Of a DNA stretch of 64,000 nt, positions 44,601 through 56,010 are shown one piece after another; the first letter of the stretch is position 1, and every line of letters starts with the position of its first letter. Source of the DNA: Mycogone perniciosa (taxonomy: Eukaryota; Ascomycota; Sordariomycetes; Hypocreales; Hypocreaceae); assembly GCA_025331125.1 (NCBI GenBank), contig JAOALB010000075.1, positions 62,001-126,000 of the forward strand. Reading direction: 5' to 3'. The notes under the pieces were generated by a model. That model was not told the origin of the DNA. It did not search any database and worked only from the letters and a program-made list of their open reading frames with translations. The translations under genes and the position numbers were made by a program.

Positions 44601-46823
44601 TTCCTCTTCCGAGATGTCGCAATCGAGGTGTTCTTCACCGATGGACGGAGTTACTTGTTAACAGCAATTAGCACTGCAGTCAGAGATGTTCTCTTTGCAA
44701 AGATGCTTGGCAAGGCACCCCATACCAACGCAGCACATGCGCTACCGAACCCAGAGGACGCTTGGAGGCTAGAGATGCTTAAGGGATTCGAAGAGTCCCC
44801 ACAAGGCTTGGGGTCTAGGTTGGGAACTTTGTTCAACTCGTCGCCGTGGAATGTGATCATGAAGCGATGGCAAAGAGGCGAGATCTCCAACTTCCATTAT
44901 CTCATGATGGTGAATACTATGGCTGGTCGGACTTTCAACGATCTCACACAGTACCCTGTCTTTCCGTGGATCCTTGCCGACTACACCAGTGAAGATCTTG
45001 ATCTGGAAGATCCTGCAGCGTTTCGGGATCTGTCGAAGCCGATGGGCGCTCAGACTCCCAATCGTATCCCGGGGTTCATTGAGACCTACAACGCGCTCCG
45101 AGAGATCAACCAGACGCCGTTCCACTATGGCACACACTACTCATCTGCGATGATCGTATCGTCGTACCTTATTCGTCTGCCACCGTTTGTACAATCCTAT
45201 TTACTAGTGCAAGGCGAGAGCTTCGACCATGCGGACCGCTTGTTCCAGTCAATCGCGGACGCTTGGGACTCGGCATCCAGCAAGAACAAGACTGATGTCA
45301 GGGAGCTCATTCCCGAGTTTTTCTGCCTTCCAGAGTTCCTGACAAACATCAATGGCTACGACTTTGGCCGTCGCCAAAAAGATGGCGTTCAGGTCAACAA
45401 TGTTATTCTCCCTCCCTGGGCAAAAGGTGACCCGATGATTTTCATCGCCAAGCACCGTGAGGCGCTTGAAAGCCCATACGTCAGTGAAAACCTGCATAAA
45501 TGGATCGATATTGTGTTTGGATACAAACAACGAGGCGAGGCATCGGTTGAGAACCTCAACGTATTCCACCACCTCTCGTACGCCGGAGCGATTGACCTGG
45601 ATCAAATAACCGATGTCAACGAGCGAGCCATCACGGCTGGAGTCATTCACAATTTTGGCCAGACACCACATCAGGTGTTTCAAAAGCCCCATTCGCCACG
45701 CGAACATCTCAAGTCCCCTATTCGCAGACTTGACACTGGTGTATTTTCCCTCTCGTGCCTCCCTAACCCTCTATTAGGTGCGCAACTATCCTGATCTGTC
45801 TCTAGCTGTTTTGTTGAAACTAACTGGAAGTAGAGAGTCATGAGCGAGTGTCATCGCTTATATACGCCCCCAAACTGGACCGCCTGCTTTGCGCCTCTCC
45901 GTTCCGACTAAACTTCCCTCCCTATGACAAGCTTTTAGAATGGGGCTATGCCGACAGTAGCATTCGCTTCTTCTTTGCTGACAACCGCAAGGTATGATTA
46001 CACTAGCTCTATTGATTGTGATTCAATGTGCTGACAATCCCTAGCCTGCTGGTTTGTTCGAGAACCTTCATATCGGTCAAATCTCGTGTGCATGTTTCTC
46101 TGACTCCAAAACGTTGATTCTTGCTGGGGAGGATTGTGTAGTTTCAGTTTACGCTGTGCATACATCTCCGGGAAAGCCAGTCGACCTCGTACCGAAGTCG
46201 AGCTTGTTTGGCCATAAGACACCGGTCACAGCTATTGCTGTGAGCAAAGTGTTCAGTACGTTTGTGACGGCCTCCTCCGATGGACAAACCTTCCTGTGGG
46301 ACCTCAACCAGCTCTCCTTCATTCGCAAGCTCCCACTTGTGCGTCATGTGGAGTGTGCGCAAATCAATAACGTATCGGGAGAAATCATGCTGTGTTCGGG
46401 CCCCAATGTTGTGCTGTATACGCTTAACGGCGCTCTCATTCTGGACCAGAAAGTGTGTGCCGAGCAGGATGACTATGTTCACTCGTGTGCCTTTTACGAA
46501 GGCGCTGGAAACGAGTGGCTGGAAAACTACCTTGTTTTCACGGGGCACCGTGGAGGTATCGTCAACGTGTGGCGCAAGAGTGTGATAGGGGGGAAATGGA
46601 CGCTGGAGTTGTTGAGACGACTGGATCATATCGACTACAGAAGCGAAAAGGGGGAGAACACAGCGGCGGGCATGACCTGCATCAATCCGATGCCGACTTG
46701 CCTCTATACAGGAGACGACGATGGGCGTGTGGTAAGCTCTCAAGCCTCTCATTCAGCCCCTGCGTTTGGATGTGACTAACGGGAATGCAGTATGAGTGGA
46801 ACTTGGCGGGCAGAGATAGGTAG
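38678..46823 (+). CDS. BEACH-domain/WD40 scaffold protein (LYST/Bph1/Lvs family)
   Basis: Exons 38678-41291, 41340-42275, 42328-45777, 45834-45991, 46045-46731 and 46791-46823, all GT..AG with matching phase, giving 2,625 residues. Order: helical repeat region, a LamG/concanavalin-like domain from about residue 390 (GYTFTAWIRVD), more helical repeats, an acidic stretch, a PH-like domain near 1840 (GLLIVGKDALYMMDNVF), the BEACH domain about 2005-2290 (RWQRGEISNFHYLMMVNTMAGR; YPVFPWILADY; FHYGTHYSSA), then C-terminal WD40 repeats (SLFGHKTPVTAIAVS; VFTGHRGGIVNVW) ending YEWNLAGRDR. Family members act in vesicle fusion/fission, endosome-lysosome traffic and protein sorting as large cytosolic scaffolds. 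The last exon is only 33 bases. Length is within the family's range. Assignment is firm; cargo is unknown. Confidence 0.95.
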
Positions 46824-47260
46824 AGTCTAAGTCTCCCACGCCGGACATCGGTGAGGATTACCTACCGAAGCATGTCGCAATAACGAAGAGGACGAATTCT
46901 GTCTAGAGCATATGCCTCGGGGAAGACGACCTTGAGTAATGACGCTTTATGATTAAGAGTCTGAATGGTGTATAGATTTGGCGCGCTAAAAAGTTTGGAC
47001 AAGATATATGTAGCCGGCGGGTAGGGGTTTGGATCGGATGGATGGTACGGAGTAGAAAGCATTGCAATATTTTACGTCAATTGTCAGATTGGACTTGATG
47101 CCCTCATCCTCTCTAGTGATCATCTTCTGCCCCTGGTCATAAAATAACGCTGTGATTGTGTACAAGAATTTTCTCCTGTAGATCTGAATCTGCTTGTCCC
47201 TGATGGCTCGACGCAGATCCAGATCGAAGCCAAGTTGCGCCTTATATCCCACCCAACTAT
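46824..47260. other. Convergent intergenic region, BEACH gene to complex I gene
   Basis: About 440 bases between the stop of the BEACH gene (plus) and the stop of the 9.5 kDa complex I gene (minus). One palindrome-type motif (GTACGGAGTAG near 47045) is present. Nothing coding is recognised. Confidence 0.55.
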
Positions 47261-47625
47261 TTACTCGTCATCGTAGCCGGTCAATTGCTTCCGGGGGCCA
47301 GCAGGAACTATGTAGCCGGTTCAGTTAGCTTTCCCCATCTTTTACATACCCGCAAGCAACCTCTCTCTCTCTCTCTACTCTCTACTCTCCTCTCTCCTCA
47401 CGGTCCACCGAGTTCGAGATTTGGGACAGACATACCAGGATACGTCACAGGAATCGGCGCAGGGTCGATGTCGCCGAGCATATGACGGATCGGCGGAACA
47501 ATAGGCATCAGCGCCGGGCCCGCACCACCGATGATGACGGACCAGAAGAGCGCGGGACGTTCGCGGGCTGCCCAGCGGCAGTACTTCAAGGGCGTGGACC
47601 AGAAGAGCGGCGCGGTGGCAGACAT
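47261..47625 (-). CDS. NADH:ubiquinone oxidoreductase 9.5 kDa subunit (complex I accessory, NDUFA3-like)
   Basis: A 78-residue protein from two exons, 47625-47436 and 47307-47261, joined over a 128-bp intron that contains a long CT repeat. The first exon encodes the family block FWSTPLKYCRWAARERPALF, a single transmembrane segment (SVIIGGAGPALMPIVPP), then IRHMLGDIDPAPIPVTYP. Splicing adds VPAGPRKQLTGYDDE, matching the conserved PxGPR..GYDD end of this fungal subunit. Without the intron, the frame would run on to a false C-terminus, so the splice decides the call. Known role: accessory subunit in the membrane arm of mitochondrial complex I. It is divergent from the OST48 gene with about 400 bases between starts. 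Confidence 0.9.
47362..47400. repeat. CT-rich simple repeat inside the complex I subunit intron
   Basis: CTCTCTCTCTCTCTAC followed by CTCTACTCTCC-type repeats on the plus strand (AG-rich on the coding strand). It makes up about a third of the intron. Confidence 0.8.
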
Positions 47626-48029
47626 TGTGGAGGACCTGCTGTGGTGTCAATTGGAGAGCTGTCGCATGCTGGGGTTCGTTTGGAGGGGGGGTTATCAGCG
47701 CACTCTGGTTCCAGGGCCGGGGTTTGGAGGTTGAGGAATGTCTGTTAAAGATGCGGCGATATACAGAGCCACTGAGCAAGTGATGAGGTCCATTCAATGG
47801 CTCGCTGAAGCTTCGGAAAAACCAAGGCACAAGCGGGCCGTTGCTCTGCTCAGAGTGACGGACTTGCCCCACAGCTGAGTGGGCTTTTGGGAGAGGCTAC
47901 GTATACGAGTACGTATCCCCAAGTCGCCAGCCAGCCAGACCAGGCCAAGGTCCCACCTCCCATAAGCTCTGAGAGCTCCCACGACCTTCACGAATCTCTC
48001 TGTCTGTCCACTTCTTCGCGCTCTTCAAG
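47626..48029. promoter_or_regulatory. Bidirectional promoter region, complex I 9.5 kDa / OST48
   Basis: About 400 bases separate the two divergent start codons, so both promoters must lie here. Short GTAC-type motif (ACGAGTACGTA near 47904) and CT-rich sequence next to the OST48 start are visible. No TATA box was recognised on either strand. Confidence 0.5.
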
Positions 48030-49592
48030 ATGTGGTCGCTCCGGAGTGTGGTTGCCTTCGCTTTTGCGGCTGCCGTGTCGGCGGTGAGCACGACGGGCAA
48101 TCGCTTGCTTGTGGTGCTGGACGATGTGGCCGCAAAGGATGTCTATGGGCAGTTTCTGGGCGATCTTGCTGGTATGTTGGAGCTGTGCTTTGAATTGACG
48201 AATTGGTGGTGATTTCGGGAGCGGCAACTGACTTGGGATTGTAGCGCGAGGCTATGATATTTCGTACGAAACGCCCCGAAGCACAGAGTTGTCGCTGTTT
48301 CATCTGGGAGAGAGGAAATACGACCATCTGCTCTTCCTACCGGCCAAGGTCAAAGGTGCGCAAGATTCATGAGTTTGGTTGCGGATATCCATTGACAAAT
48401 GCCAGGTTTGGGTCCCAACTTGACGCCAAATCTGCTCGTTGACTTTGTCAATGCCAAGGGCAACATCCTCCTCGCGCTGTCATCAACAGTCCCGGCGTCC
48501 ACGTCTCTCGTTGCGCTCCTGTCTGAGCTCGACATTGCCCTCCCGGTTGAACGGACAGGCACCGTTGTCGATCACTTCAACTACGATTCTATCTCCGCCG
48601 CTGAGACACACGATGTCCTCGTCCTTGATGCCCCGTCCAATGTCCGCCCTGGCCTGAAGTCCTACTTTGAGCTCCCCGACTCCGTCCTGGCCTTCCCCCG
48701 TGCCGTCGGCCACACTCTTGGCTCTGGACCGTTGTTGGCCCCCATTGTTCGCGCCCCCAACACTGCGTACAGCTACAGCCCTAAGGAGCAGGCTGATGTC
48801 GTCGATCCGGATGATCTGTTCGCTGCGGGTAAGCAGCTGGCGCTTGTGTCGGCTGTGCAGGCGCGCAACTCGGCGCGTGTGACGATTCTCGGCTCCGCGG
48901 AGATGCTCCAGGACAAGTGGCTGGATGCCCAGGTCTCGAGGCCTGGCGAGAAGAAGGTCAAGACTGGAAACAAGGAGTTTACTCGTAGACTTGCTGGTTG
49001 GACGTTTCAGGAGATTGGCGTTCTGCGAGTCAACAAGATTGAGCATCAGCTGCAGGGTGATGACGAGACGAACCCTGGCATCTACCGCGTCAAGAACGAT
49101 GTCGTGAGTGCCTTGTTCTACTTCCCCTGCCAATGTACACTTAATGCTAATTACTAATGTCGACAGTCTTACTCCATCTCCCTGTCCGAGTACAGCTGGG
49201 ACAAATGGGTTCCCTTCACCCTCCCCCAAGATGATTCCCTCCAGCTCGAGTTCTCCATGCTGTCGCCCTTCCACCGCCTCAATCTCGTCCCCACACTGAC
49301 CACTGACGAAGCCACCGTCTATGGCGTCAGCTTCACCCTGCCCGACCAACACGGCATCTTCAACTTCAAGGTCAACTACAAGCGCTCCTTCCTGACCAAC
49401 ATTGATGAAAAGAACACCGTCAGTGTGCGCCACATGGCCCACGACGAGTGGCCGCGCAGCTACGTTATTTCTGGTGCTTGGCCCTGGATTTCAGGTATTG
49501 GCGCCACGGTCTCGGGCTTTGTTGGGTTTTGCGCGATATGGATGTACAGCAAGCCCGTGGGCAAGGTCGCCCCTGGCAAGAAGAACAAATAA
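48030..49592 (+). CDS. wbp1: Oligosaccharyltransferase subunit Wbp1/OST48
   Basis: Exons 48030-48171, 48245-48355, 48406-49103 and 49167-49592 (GT..AG, phases match) give 458 residues. A signal peptide (MWSLRSVVAFAFAAAVSA) precedes the luminal domain starting NRLLVVLDD, then FHLGERKYDHLLFLPAKVKG, and later FNYDSISAAETHDVLVL, VLAFPRAVGHTLG, NPGIYRVKNDVSYSISLSEY and FNFKVNYKRSFLT. A single transmembrane segment near the C-terminus (SGIGATVSGFVGFCAIWMY) is followed by a short cytosolic tail ending KKNK, a dilysine ER-retrieval signal. The family is an essential non-catalytic subunit of the ER complex that transfers the lipid-linked oligosaccharide to Asn residues. Length and layout match the family. 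Confidence 0.95.
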
Positions 49593-51111
49593 ACAGACGG
49601 CATGAACATTTGAAGAGAGCGTCATCAGGGGTGGGTGGTTTGTTGTTGACTTTTATTGTACGATTTGGCCGGCTGTGCTCTGGGAATGGGCACATGGGAA
49701 AATGCCGGTGGGATGAAATGATCTTTACGTGTAGAGTACGTACGGAGTAGGCACTACGAAAAGCGGAATGATAGATTTTCGTCTTGAATTGCATGCTGAT
49801 CAATTCTTAACCATGATTTAAATGTACTGATTGATGATCATCAAAGATATATCAAGTTTATTCACACCCCCTTTCTTCTCTAATGTTGTTTCTTCGCCAC
49901 TTGGCTCACCCTCCCCCTATCGAAATTCCAAAACAGATGAAACATGTGCATTTTGCCCTCAGATTAGCTCTCTTAGGTTCTCAACGGCAACCCGCGGCCC
50001 GGACCAGAGGTCCTCTCTCAACCAACGAGTGGAAGAGAGTTGTATCGCCGCTGCTGTCTGCAAATTTGGCTTTTTGGTCATTCAATCATCACCGGGTGCA
50101 CGTTATTTTTCTCTGCTGAAAAATGACCCCGTCCTTCTCCCCTTCTTCCTTCCCACCCCGACACTGATGAATACTCACCCTCTAGTGAGCTCAGCCTGCT
50201 CCGATTGAAAACTATATGGAATGAAACTTCATGAGCTTCTCTCAGAAGAGAGAGGTAGCTTCTTCAATGTGCGAATTGTCGGTCATTGCAGCTATAAAAT
50301 GAGCATCGAGAGAAACAAAGTGACATCAGGAGAGGGGACGAAAGAAAGGGGAAGAAGAGGGCGCTTGCTCAGATCTCTGTTCTTAGAAGAGTAAGTCCTC
50401 TGGCTGGATGGCGGGTTCTTCGTTAGAAGATCCCTTAATCCGACCCAGGCATCTTTAGCTCGGTGAATGTTCATCATCATAGCAAGCGGAACAGAAAAGA
50501 CTTGAGAAAAGGAGAATCGGGGAGGAGAGATGGTTGGGAGGAACAGTCAGTTGGCTAAATGCGCGAAATGCTGGTCTGGGATTTGGGAATGATGGGTGAA
50601 GTCATCAACCTAGAGTTAGTGAGTATCCTCGCTTGCAATGTCAGACACTGGACTGGACTTGGAGTCATGGGCTTCATGAGCAGTGAGCAAGCACGAGTGA
50701 GGAGAAGGATGTATAGCAAAACAAATGTCAAAGGAAACAGTGAGCCGATTTCTGCACGAGGGATAGCAATTTTGATCCAAGGGGCACCTGGCGAGGCTGC
50801 AAAGGTAGCATAGTATCACAAGGTGGGATACAGCCAAACAAGGGAAAGAGGGCGAAAGCGAGTGGAATGGAGGGCCTGGGAATGGATGCCATATGGAGGC
50901 CATATGGGGGAGAGGAACAGCAGCTTGTTGAAGAGCTGAAGGAGTTTGTTGAGAATTTGGAACGACGAAAGTTTAGGAGAAAACCAGCTGGGAGAGATGG
51001 AAAGATCACCTGGATGGTTCGATGGAGTTGTGGGCGTGGGTAGCTTTGCCAGAGCTCGAGGGGAGCGAGCCAAAACACAGGGAGCAATGTGAGTTCACAC
51101 TGAAATCCGTG

Positions 51112-51267
51112 GAAGTTGGACTGGAAGTTGGTCTGGACACTGGTCTGGACGCCGGTCTGGAAGTTGGCTTAGAAGTTGGTGTGGGCGCTGGTCTGGACAC
51201 TGGTCTGGAGGTTGGCTTCGGCGTTGGCTTGGAGGTTGGCCTAGAAGTTGTTGGCCTGGAGGTTGGG
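51112..51267. repeat. 12-bp minisatellite (GTTGGTCTGGAN-type units)
   Basis: About 13 degenerate units, nearly all 12 bases, for example GTTGGTCTGGAC, ACTGGTCTGGAC, GCCGGTCTGGAA, GTTGGCTTGGAG; one unit is 15 bases. All spacing is a multiple of three, so both strands keep an open frame: Val-Gly-Leu-Glu on plus, and Pro-Thr-Ser-Lys/Arg on minus. The minus frame extends from an in-frame stop near 51290 to 51006 but lacks an ATG. It could be a piece of a Pro/Thr/Ser-rich coding region or simple intergenic expansion. Confidence 0.85.
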
Positions 51268-51735
51268 TTGATGAATCCAGTTGTGGGAGTTCACGTTGGC
51301 GGAGGTGAAGGGTGAAGTCACAGAGACGCGAAGGGTGACGCGCCTAAATCTAGGTCCATGCAACTAAGGGGGCTGTTAACTTTTATGGATACAGTGATAA
51401 AAGTTTACTGTATATGCTTTATCTGAACACTGTGTGCACGTGACTGTATTTACCCGCCTCGGCCTCGGCCTCTCCTACCTGGCGTGCCATAATAATGAGC
51501 AACTAATAATCTGGGGAAAACATGAGAGTGGACATGATGTAAATACTAATGGAGCTGAAATTCCGTATGCAATCTCCCGTATCCGTTTTCCAGAGCCGAC
51601 GCAAACGATGATGTACGAGACATGCCACGAATAAAAAGTCGTGTAAGAAACAGAGTCGCTTAGTCTTAGGAGAGGCGTGATGATAACGTTTTGAGAACCT
51701 GTGATCTCAACCAATCGGCTTCTATGGACATTCAC

Positions 51736-51765
51736 ATATATATATATATATAGAGAGAGAGAGAG
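51736..51765. repeat. (AT)n followed by (GA)n microsatellite
   Basis: An alternating AT run at 51736-51752 passes directly into a GA run at 51753-51765. It is intergenic. Confidence 0.9.
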
Positions 51766-52952
51766 GCTTGCCCTTGATACCGAGACTAAAAGTGCTGAAT
51801 CGTGTGAAAAGTCACCCTCCGGATTTGGATTGTAGCATCGAATAGTCCTGTTGTCAACAGTTCTGGGTTGGGAGAGAAGGGATGGCTTATGAGGAAAACA
51901 ACTTTATTCAGAATCCCGCCGTGGTCTTCTGTAGTTTTTAAACAAGGGTTCCGGTCCCTTGGAACAGCAAGGGTGTTTTTGATCACTTAGGAATATCTCC
52001 TTCAAAGTAATCCATGAGTATATCTCCGTATATCTCCGTATATCGTTGAGCAACGCATATACTTCTTCGCCACGTGCGAGGTATGCAGTCATGTTAGCAC
52101 ATTGCTGGGTTGGGTCACCAGCGTGAATATTACACCGACTCTCCTATTATGGAAGACTGAATAAGAAGCCATATTGAACATCCACAGAATACACGCGTCA
52201 ATTACGTGCTGGCCAATTTCTAGCCGTGAGACTCTAGGATGATCGAGTTCACATATGTCTTGTTTCGGGTTGTTATCCCTTAAGAGTGCACTTTAATAGC
52301 GGACCCCAGATGAGTTTCAAAACCTTGTCGGGTAGGTCTAATATGAGGGGACACTTGTTGGTGGATTGTTACTTCATCTTGTCCTGGGGGTGGATTAACC
52401 TCACAGGCAGATTTTCCTGATGAATTTAACTAGAACTGCCAACAGAGTAATCGCACGGACAAGACCTAGCCACTACAGAACACATTAGATGTCGAAGTGA
52501 TGGTAGCAATAGTTCTGTGGTGATAGATTGCAGGCCTGTAGATCGACAACAGATTTGATTGCATCGTGTTTCTTCTCCAGGTTTGTTCGAAAGGCCTCTC
52601 GGGACGTCTCTACTTATCGAAATAGTTGCACTGATCGTGAGGCGTCAATCGATACGCAGAATACGGAGTACATGTTGGTGAATGGAAGTGTCGCGAGGGA
52701 AATGGCAATGGAGATCTAGAAAAGGAGCCGCCACAGGGATAATCCCAGTTGTGATCTGTGGCTTAAAATGTGGCTAGTAATCTCCCAGCCACATTCGAAC
52801 GTTGTCTCCAGACAAGGCTGCAGAAAAGCCCCAACAAGCAAGCTGAACGAAACAAGACGACACAACACAACAAGCCAGAGGCGGAAGGTGTGCGGCCACT
52901 CCCTCAAAAGATCCTCATTTCAATACTTCGAGTTTACCTGAATCTCCTCAAA

Positions 52953-53746
52953 ATGGTCAGTTCTATACGATGAGTAACGTAGCTTCTGCTAGCTGTGCTA
53001 ATTCTTTCTCTTAGGCTCGAAACTCGGAAAAGGCCCAGTCTATGCTCTTTCGCTTCCGCGAAGCACAAGCAGCAGACCTGGGCATTATCGATGCCGGACG
53101 CACACGCCGCCCCAAGATAATCACAGAGGTCGACTCCATCCCGTCCTGCGAGAGATGGCGTGGCCAGGTTCTCAAAGAGATCTCTCGCAAGGTCTCTCGG
53201 ATCCAGGACCCTGTGTTGAGCGACTACCAGATCCGCGATCTCAACGATGAAATCAACAAGCTGATGCGCGAGAAGCACATGTGGGAGGTGCAAATACGGA
53301 ATTTAGGCGGGCCAAACTACATGAGAGGAGGCGGCAAGATGTACGACGAGCAGGGAAGGGAAATACCCGGTGGCGGAAAAGGCTACAAATATTTCGGAAG
53401 AGCACGGGACCTTCCAGGTGTGAAGGAGCTATTCGAAGCAGCAAAGGCCAAAGGGCCGGACGAGAAACCGCTGGAAGAGAGCAAGGAACTGAGAAAGATG
53501 GTGGACGCGGCGTACTATGGCTACGCACCCAACGAGGAGGACGATGCGCTTTTGAGATATGAGGCGGAAAAGGAACGTCAAGCTGTTGAAAATTTGCTCA
53601 AGTCAGGACCACAAGACCTTCCCGAGGGCTGGGAACCGTTACCCGGGGACACTGGAGATGGTCAGGGCTGGGTATTACCAACGCTTGAGGAGGTCCAGGA
53701 GGAATTGATTGAGAGGAGGAGACGGAAACTGCTGGATCAGCTTTGA
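52953..53746 (+). CDS. isy1: Pre-mRNA splicing factor Isy1 (NTC/Prp19-associated)
   Basis: The first coding exon is just the ATG (52953-52955), followed by a 59-bp intron (GTCAGT..CTTAG) and exon 53015-53746, giving 244 residues. The splice restores the family N-terminus MARNSEKAQSMLFRFREAQA. Then come LGIIDAGRTRRPKII, CERWRGQVLKEISRKVSRIQD, YQIRDLNDEINKLMREK and IRNLGGPNY, all Isy1 hallmarks, followed by KMYDEQGREIPGGGKGYKYFGRARDLPGV and an acidic/helical C-terminus. Isy1 belongs to the Prp19-associated NineTeen complex in the spliceosome and helps the first catalytic step and its fidelity. Without the intron the frame would begin only at an internal Met at residue 11. Nuclear protein. High certainty. 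Confidence 0.95.
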
Positions 53747-56010
53747 CTATGGGCCACAACTTTTCGAGTCGGGGCTGGTGAACACACACATACGGATGGG
53801 GGAAAGTGAGATGCTGGACAGCTAAGGGATAACTGGGACGCCAATCATCGGCGACTAACAACGTCAACTTCCTGGAGGCAATTCCGAGAGAGAATGTACC
53901 CTGTTCAGGAATGACTTATAAGCTGAACGGTCCATCCATCAAGATTGGCCTGGAAAACCTCCTTGCCAAACGAAAGAGGTTGGGTTTGCCGGTGGAGCAC
54001 GCCACTGGCGAGACTCGAGATAGAGCAGCATGCGGTATGCTGAAGAAACCGGGCTGCTCGGTGGAAAGCTAATTGGGAGGAGACGAGTTCTGTTGATCGA
54101 GTCCACACCTGAGCACACTCGAGATTCACTCTCTGTGGCGTGGCTTGCGAAAAGTTTCGAAGGATCTCTGGCTGGGTCCAATCCTTGGGCTGTTTCTTTC
54201 ATGAATTACGAGTACTACTGCTACTGGAGAAAGCTCTAGGGTCAGCTTGGCAATTGTCTAGGATGCTGTGACGACTTTGAGCAAGCAGTCTTAATATTGC
54301 ACAGCTGGATTTGGATGGATAGGCGTCTGTCTTACTTCACATGGAGAATGGAACGTGTAATACTATCTGGATATGGGGTGGAGGATATGCGCCGACATGG
54401 CGGTGTGACAGCAGCATTACTTACATACCTTGCCGAGGAGCTCCATGCAGTTACTCGTAACTTTTTTTTTCCACGCGCAGGTTCGCTTTTATGATGTCTT
54501 GTGCTACTCGTACTCCGTATCAGTACTATTCAGCTGAGACAGCGGGAACGGACGGCAGTTGTCCAGTGTCCTCCACTCCACTAATACATAATAGCACCTG
54601 GAGGGGTTTCCGTGTGATGGCGGCGCTTTGAAGCTGAGCTCGATCAGGTCGCATCAAAGGCCCGTGGACTCGCATTCACAAAGTCATGGGAGTTGTCAAC
54701 GGGCGAAACGCCATGACCTTGCATTACTAGTTTCAGGGGCTCTTGGGCATTAGCCGGCCAACCAGAAGACGGTGCCTGACAGCGCTAGATCGCACATGGC
54801 AGCGTGTTTCAAACGGCTATGCAAGGATAGACAGAGGGTTGCATACTGTCAGTCAGTCCCCTGATATCGCCATCCGAGTATTGTTATGCGTCCAGCATCA
54901 GAGCTGAGTTTTACTCACGTCCACGATATTAATCGATTCACCGGAGGAGAGATTACTTACGCACAGAGTATTAACCTTGTGTCAAGTTCTTGGCTTCGAC
55001 GTTGGCTGAGAACCGCAGATCATCATCACGGTCCTGGGCTTCTGGGGCTCCCAAACGGTATAGCGTTACTGGACCGGCCGCTGTGGAGAGGCCTAAGAAA
55101 AACCCCCTACGAGTAGGCTTTTTCTCCTCTCAGGGCTCTCAGGGACCCCCTGGCCTGCCAATAGCGTCAACTGAGAGACGGCTTCATTAACTTCATTTGG
55201 TCTCAGCCCTTTTTTTTAAACATTAACAAATTGCGACACGCGATGCTACGATCCACCTGCCGCCCCTGGCTAGAGCTCCTCGTCCTCGTACTGCGCGCGC
55301 CAATTCGTGTTCTATGCGAAAGAGAGAGAGACTTGAAGGGGAAAAAGGCCGAGGAGGTACGGAGCAGTCGGTATTTCTTGCTACTGCTAGCGGTGCTCTG
55401 TCATACCCAGCAGTAGTGCTCTGTACCCCGAACTCCGTACAGAGTATTACTATCCCGCAATACCTAGTCTCCTTGCCGAACTCTTCTTATCTCTCGAGGC
55501 TTTCTGTCTGTCTGTCTTCCCCTCGACGACGACTGCCCCTCGTTCTCCCTGCCATGTTTGTTTGTGTCGAGCCGGACACGTCCACTCCTTTCCTGCGGAT
55601 TCTCTTGACTTGAAGTCGTCGACTCGACTGCGCTCCGGCGGATTTTCACCATCATCTGGACGAATTCTTCCTATTAAGCCATTGGCTATTGTTGACGCAA
55701 CTTGCTCTCGAAGGCGCCATTTGGAAGTGGGAACAGAACTTCAGCATTTCTGACGGTTGTACTCCGTACAGAGTATATAGATCGCCGTTTTGTTTACTCC
55801 ATATTGCCTAGGCGACAGCTTTCGATTTGACACCCCTCCGGCCAGATTGGCAGCCAGGGCGCATTGTGTGCAGAGCCATAGCCAGCTGGCCATTCTGAGA
55901 ACACGAAAAACCGTTCGTTCTCTATGTGAGTTTTACTGACATTGAACTGGCATTGTGGAAGCTCAAACGCTAACGGAAAACGCAGCTTGGCCGCACATAT
56001 CCGACCCAAG
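53747..56010. other. 2.3-kb spacer and leader of the following gene
   Basis: No conserved protein or RNA gene is seen. It carries several GTAC palindrome-type motifs (near 54507, 55430 and 55758) and a pyrimidine-rich stretch before the next gene. A GTGAGT at 55926 and GCAG at 55982-55985 would make a plausible 5'-UTR intron just upstream of the start codon at 56011. Confidence 0.5.

Larger units (their letters stand above)
49593..52952. other. 3.4-kb spacer with minisatellite and simple repeats
   Basis: No conserved protein recognised. Contents: the OST48 3' region, a palindrome copy (GTACGTACGGAGTAGG near 49737), purine-rich sequence 50300-50560, a 12-bp minisatellite at 51112-51267, TA and GA dinucleotide arrays near 51736-51765, a doubled TATCTCCG unit at 52020-52045, and the Isy1 promoter at the right edge. 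On the minus strand the minisatellite reads as Pro/Thr/Ser repeats without a start codon. Confidence 0.5.

Noticed and set aside
48483..49442. A 319-codon minus-strand frame across OST48
   Set aside because: It lies wholly opposite a well-supported spliced gene and carries no recognisable domain.
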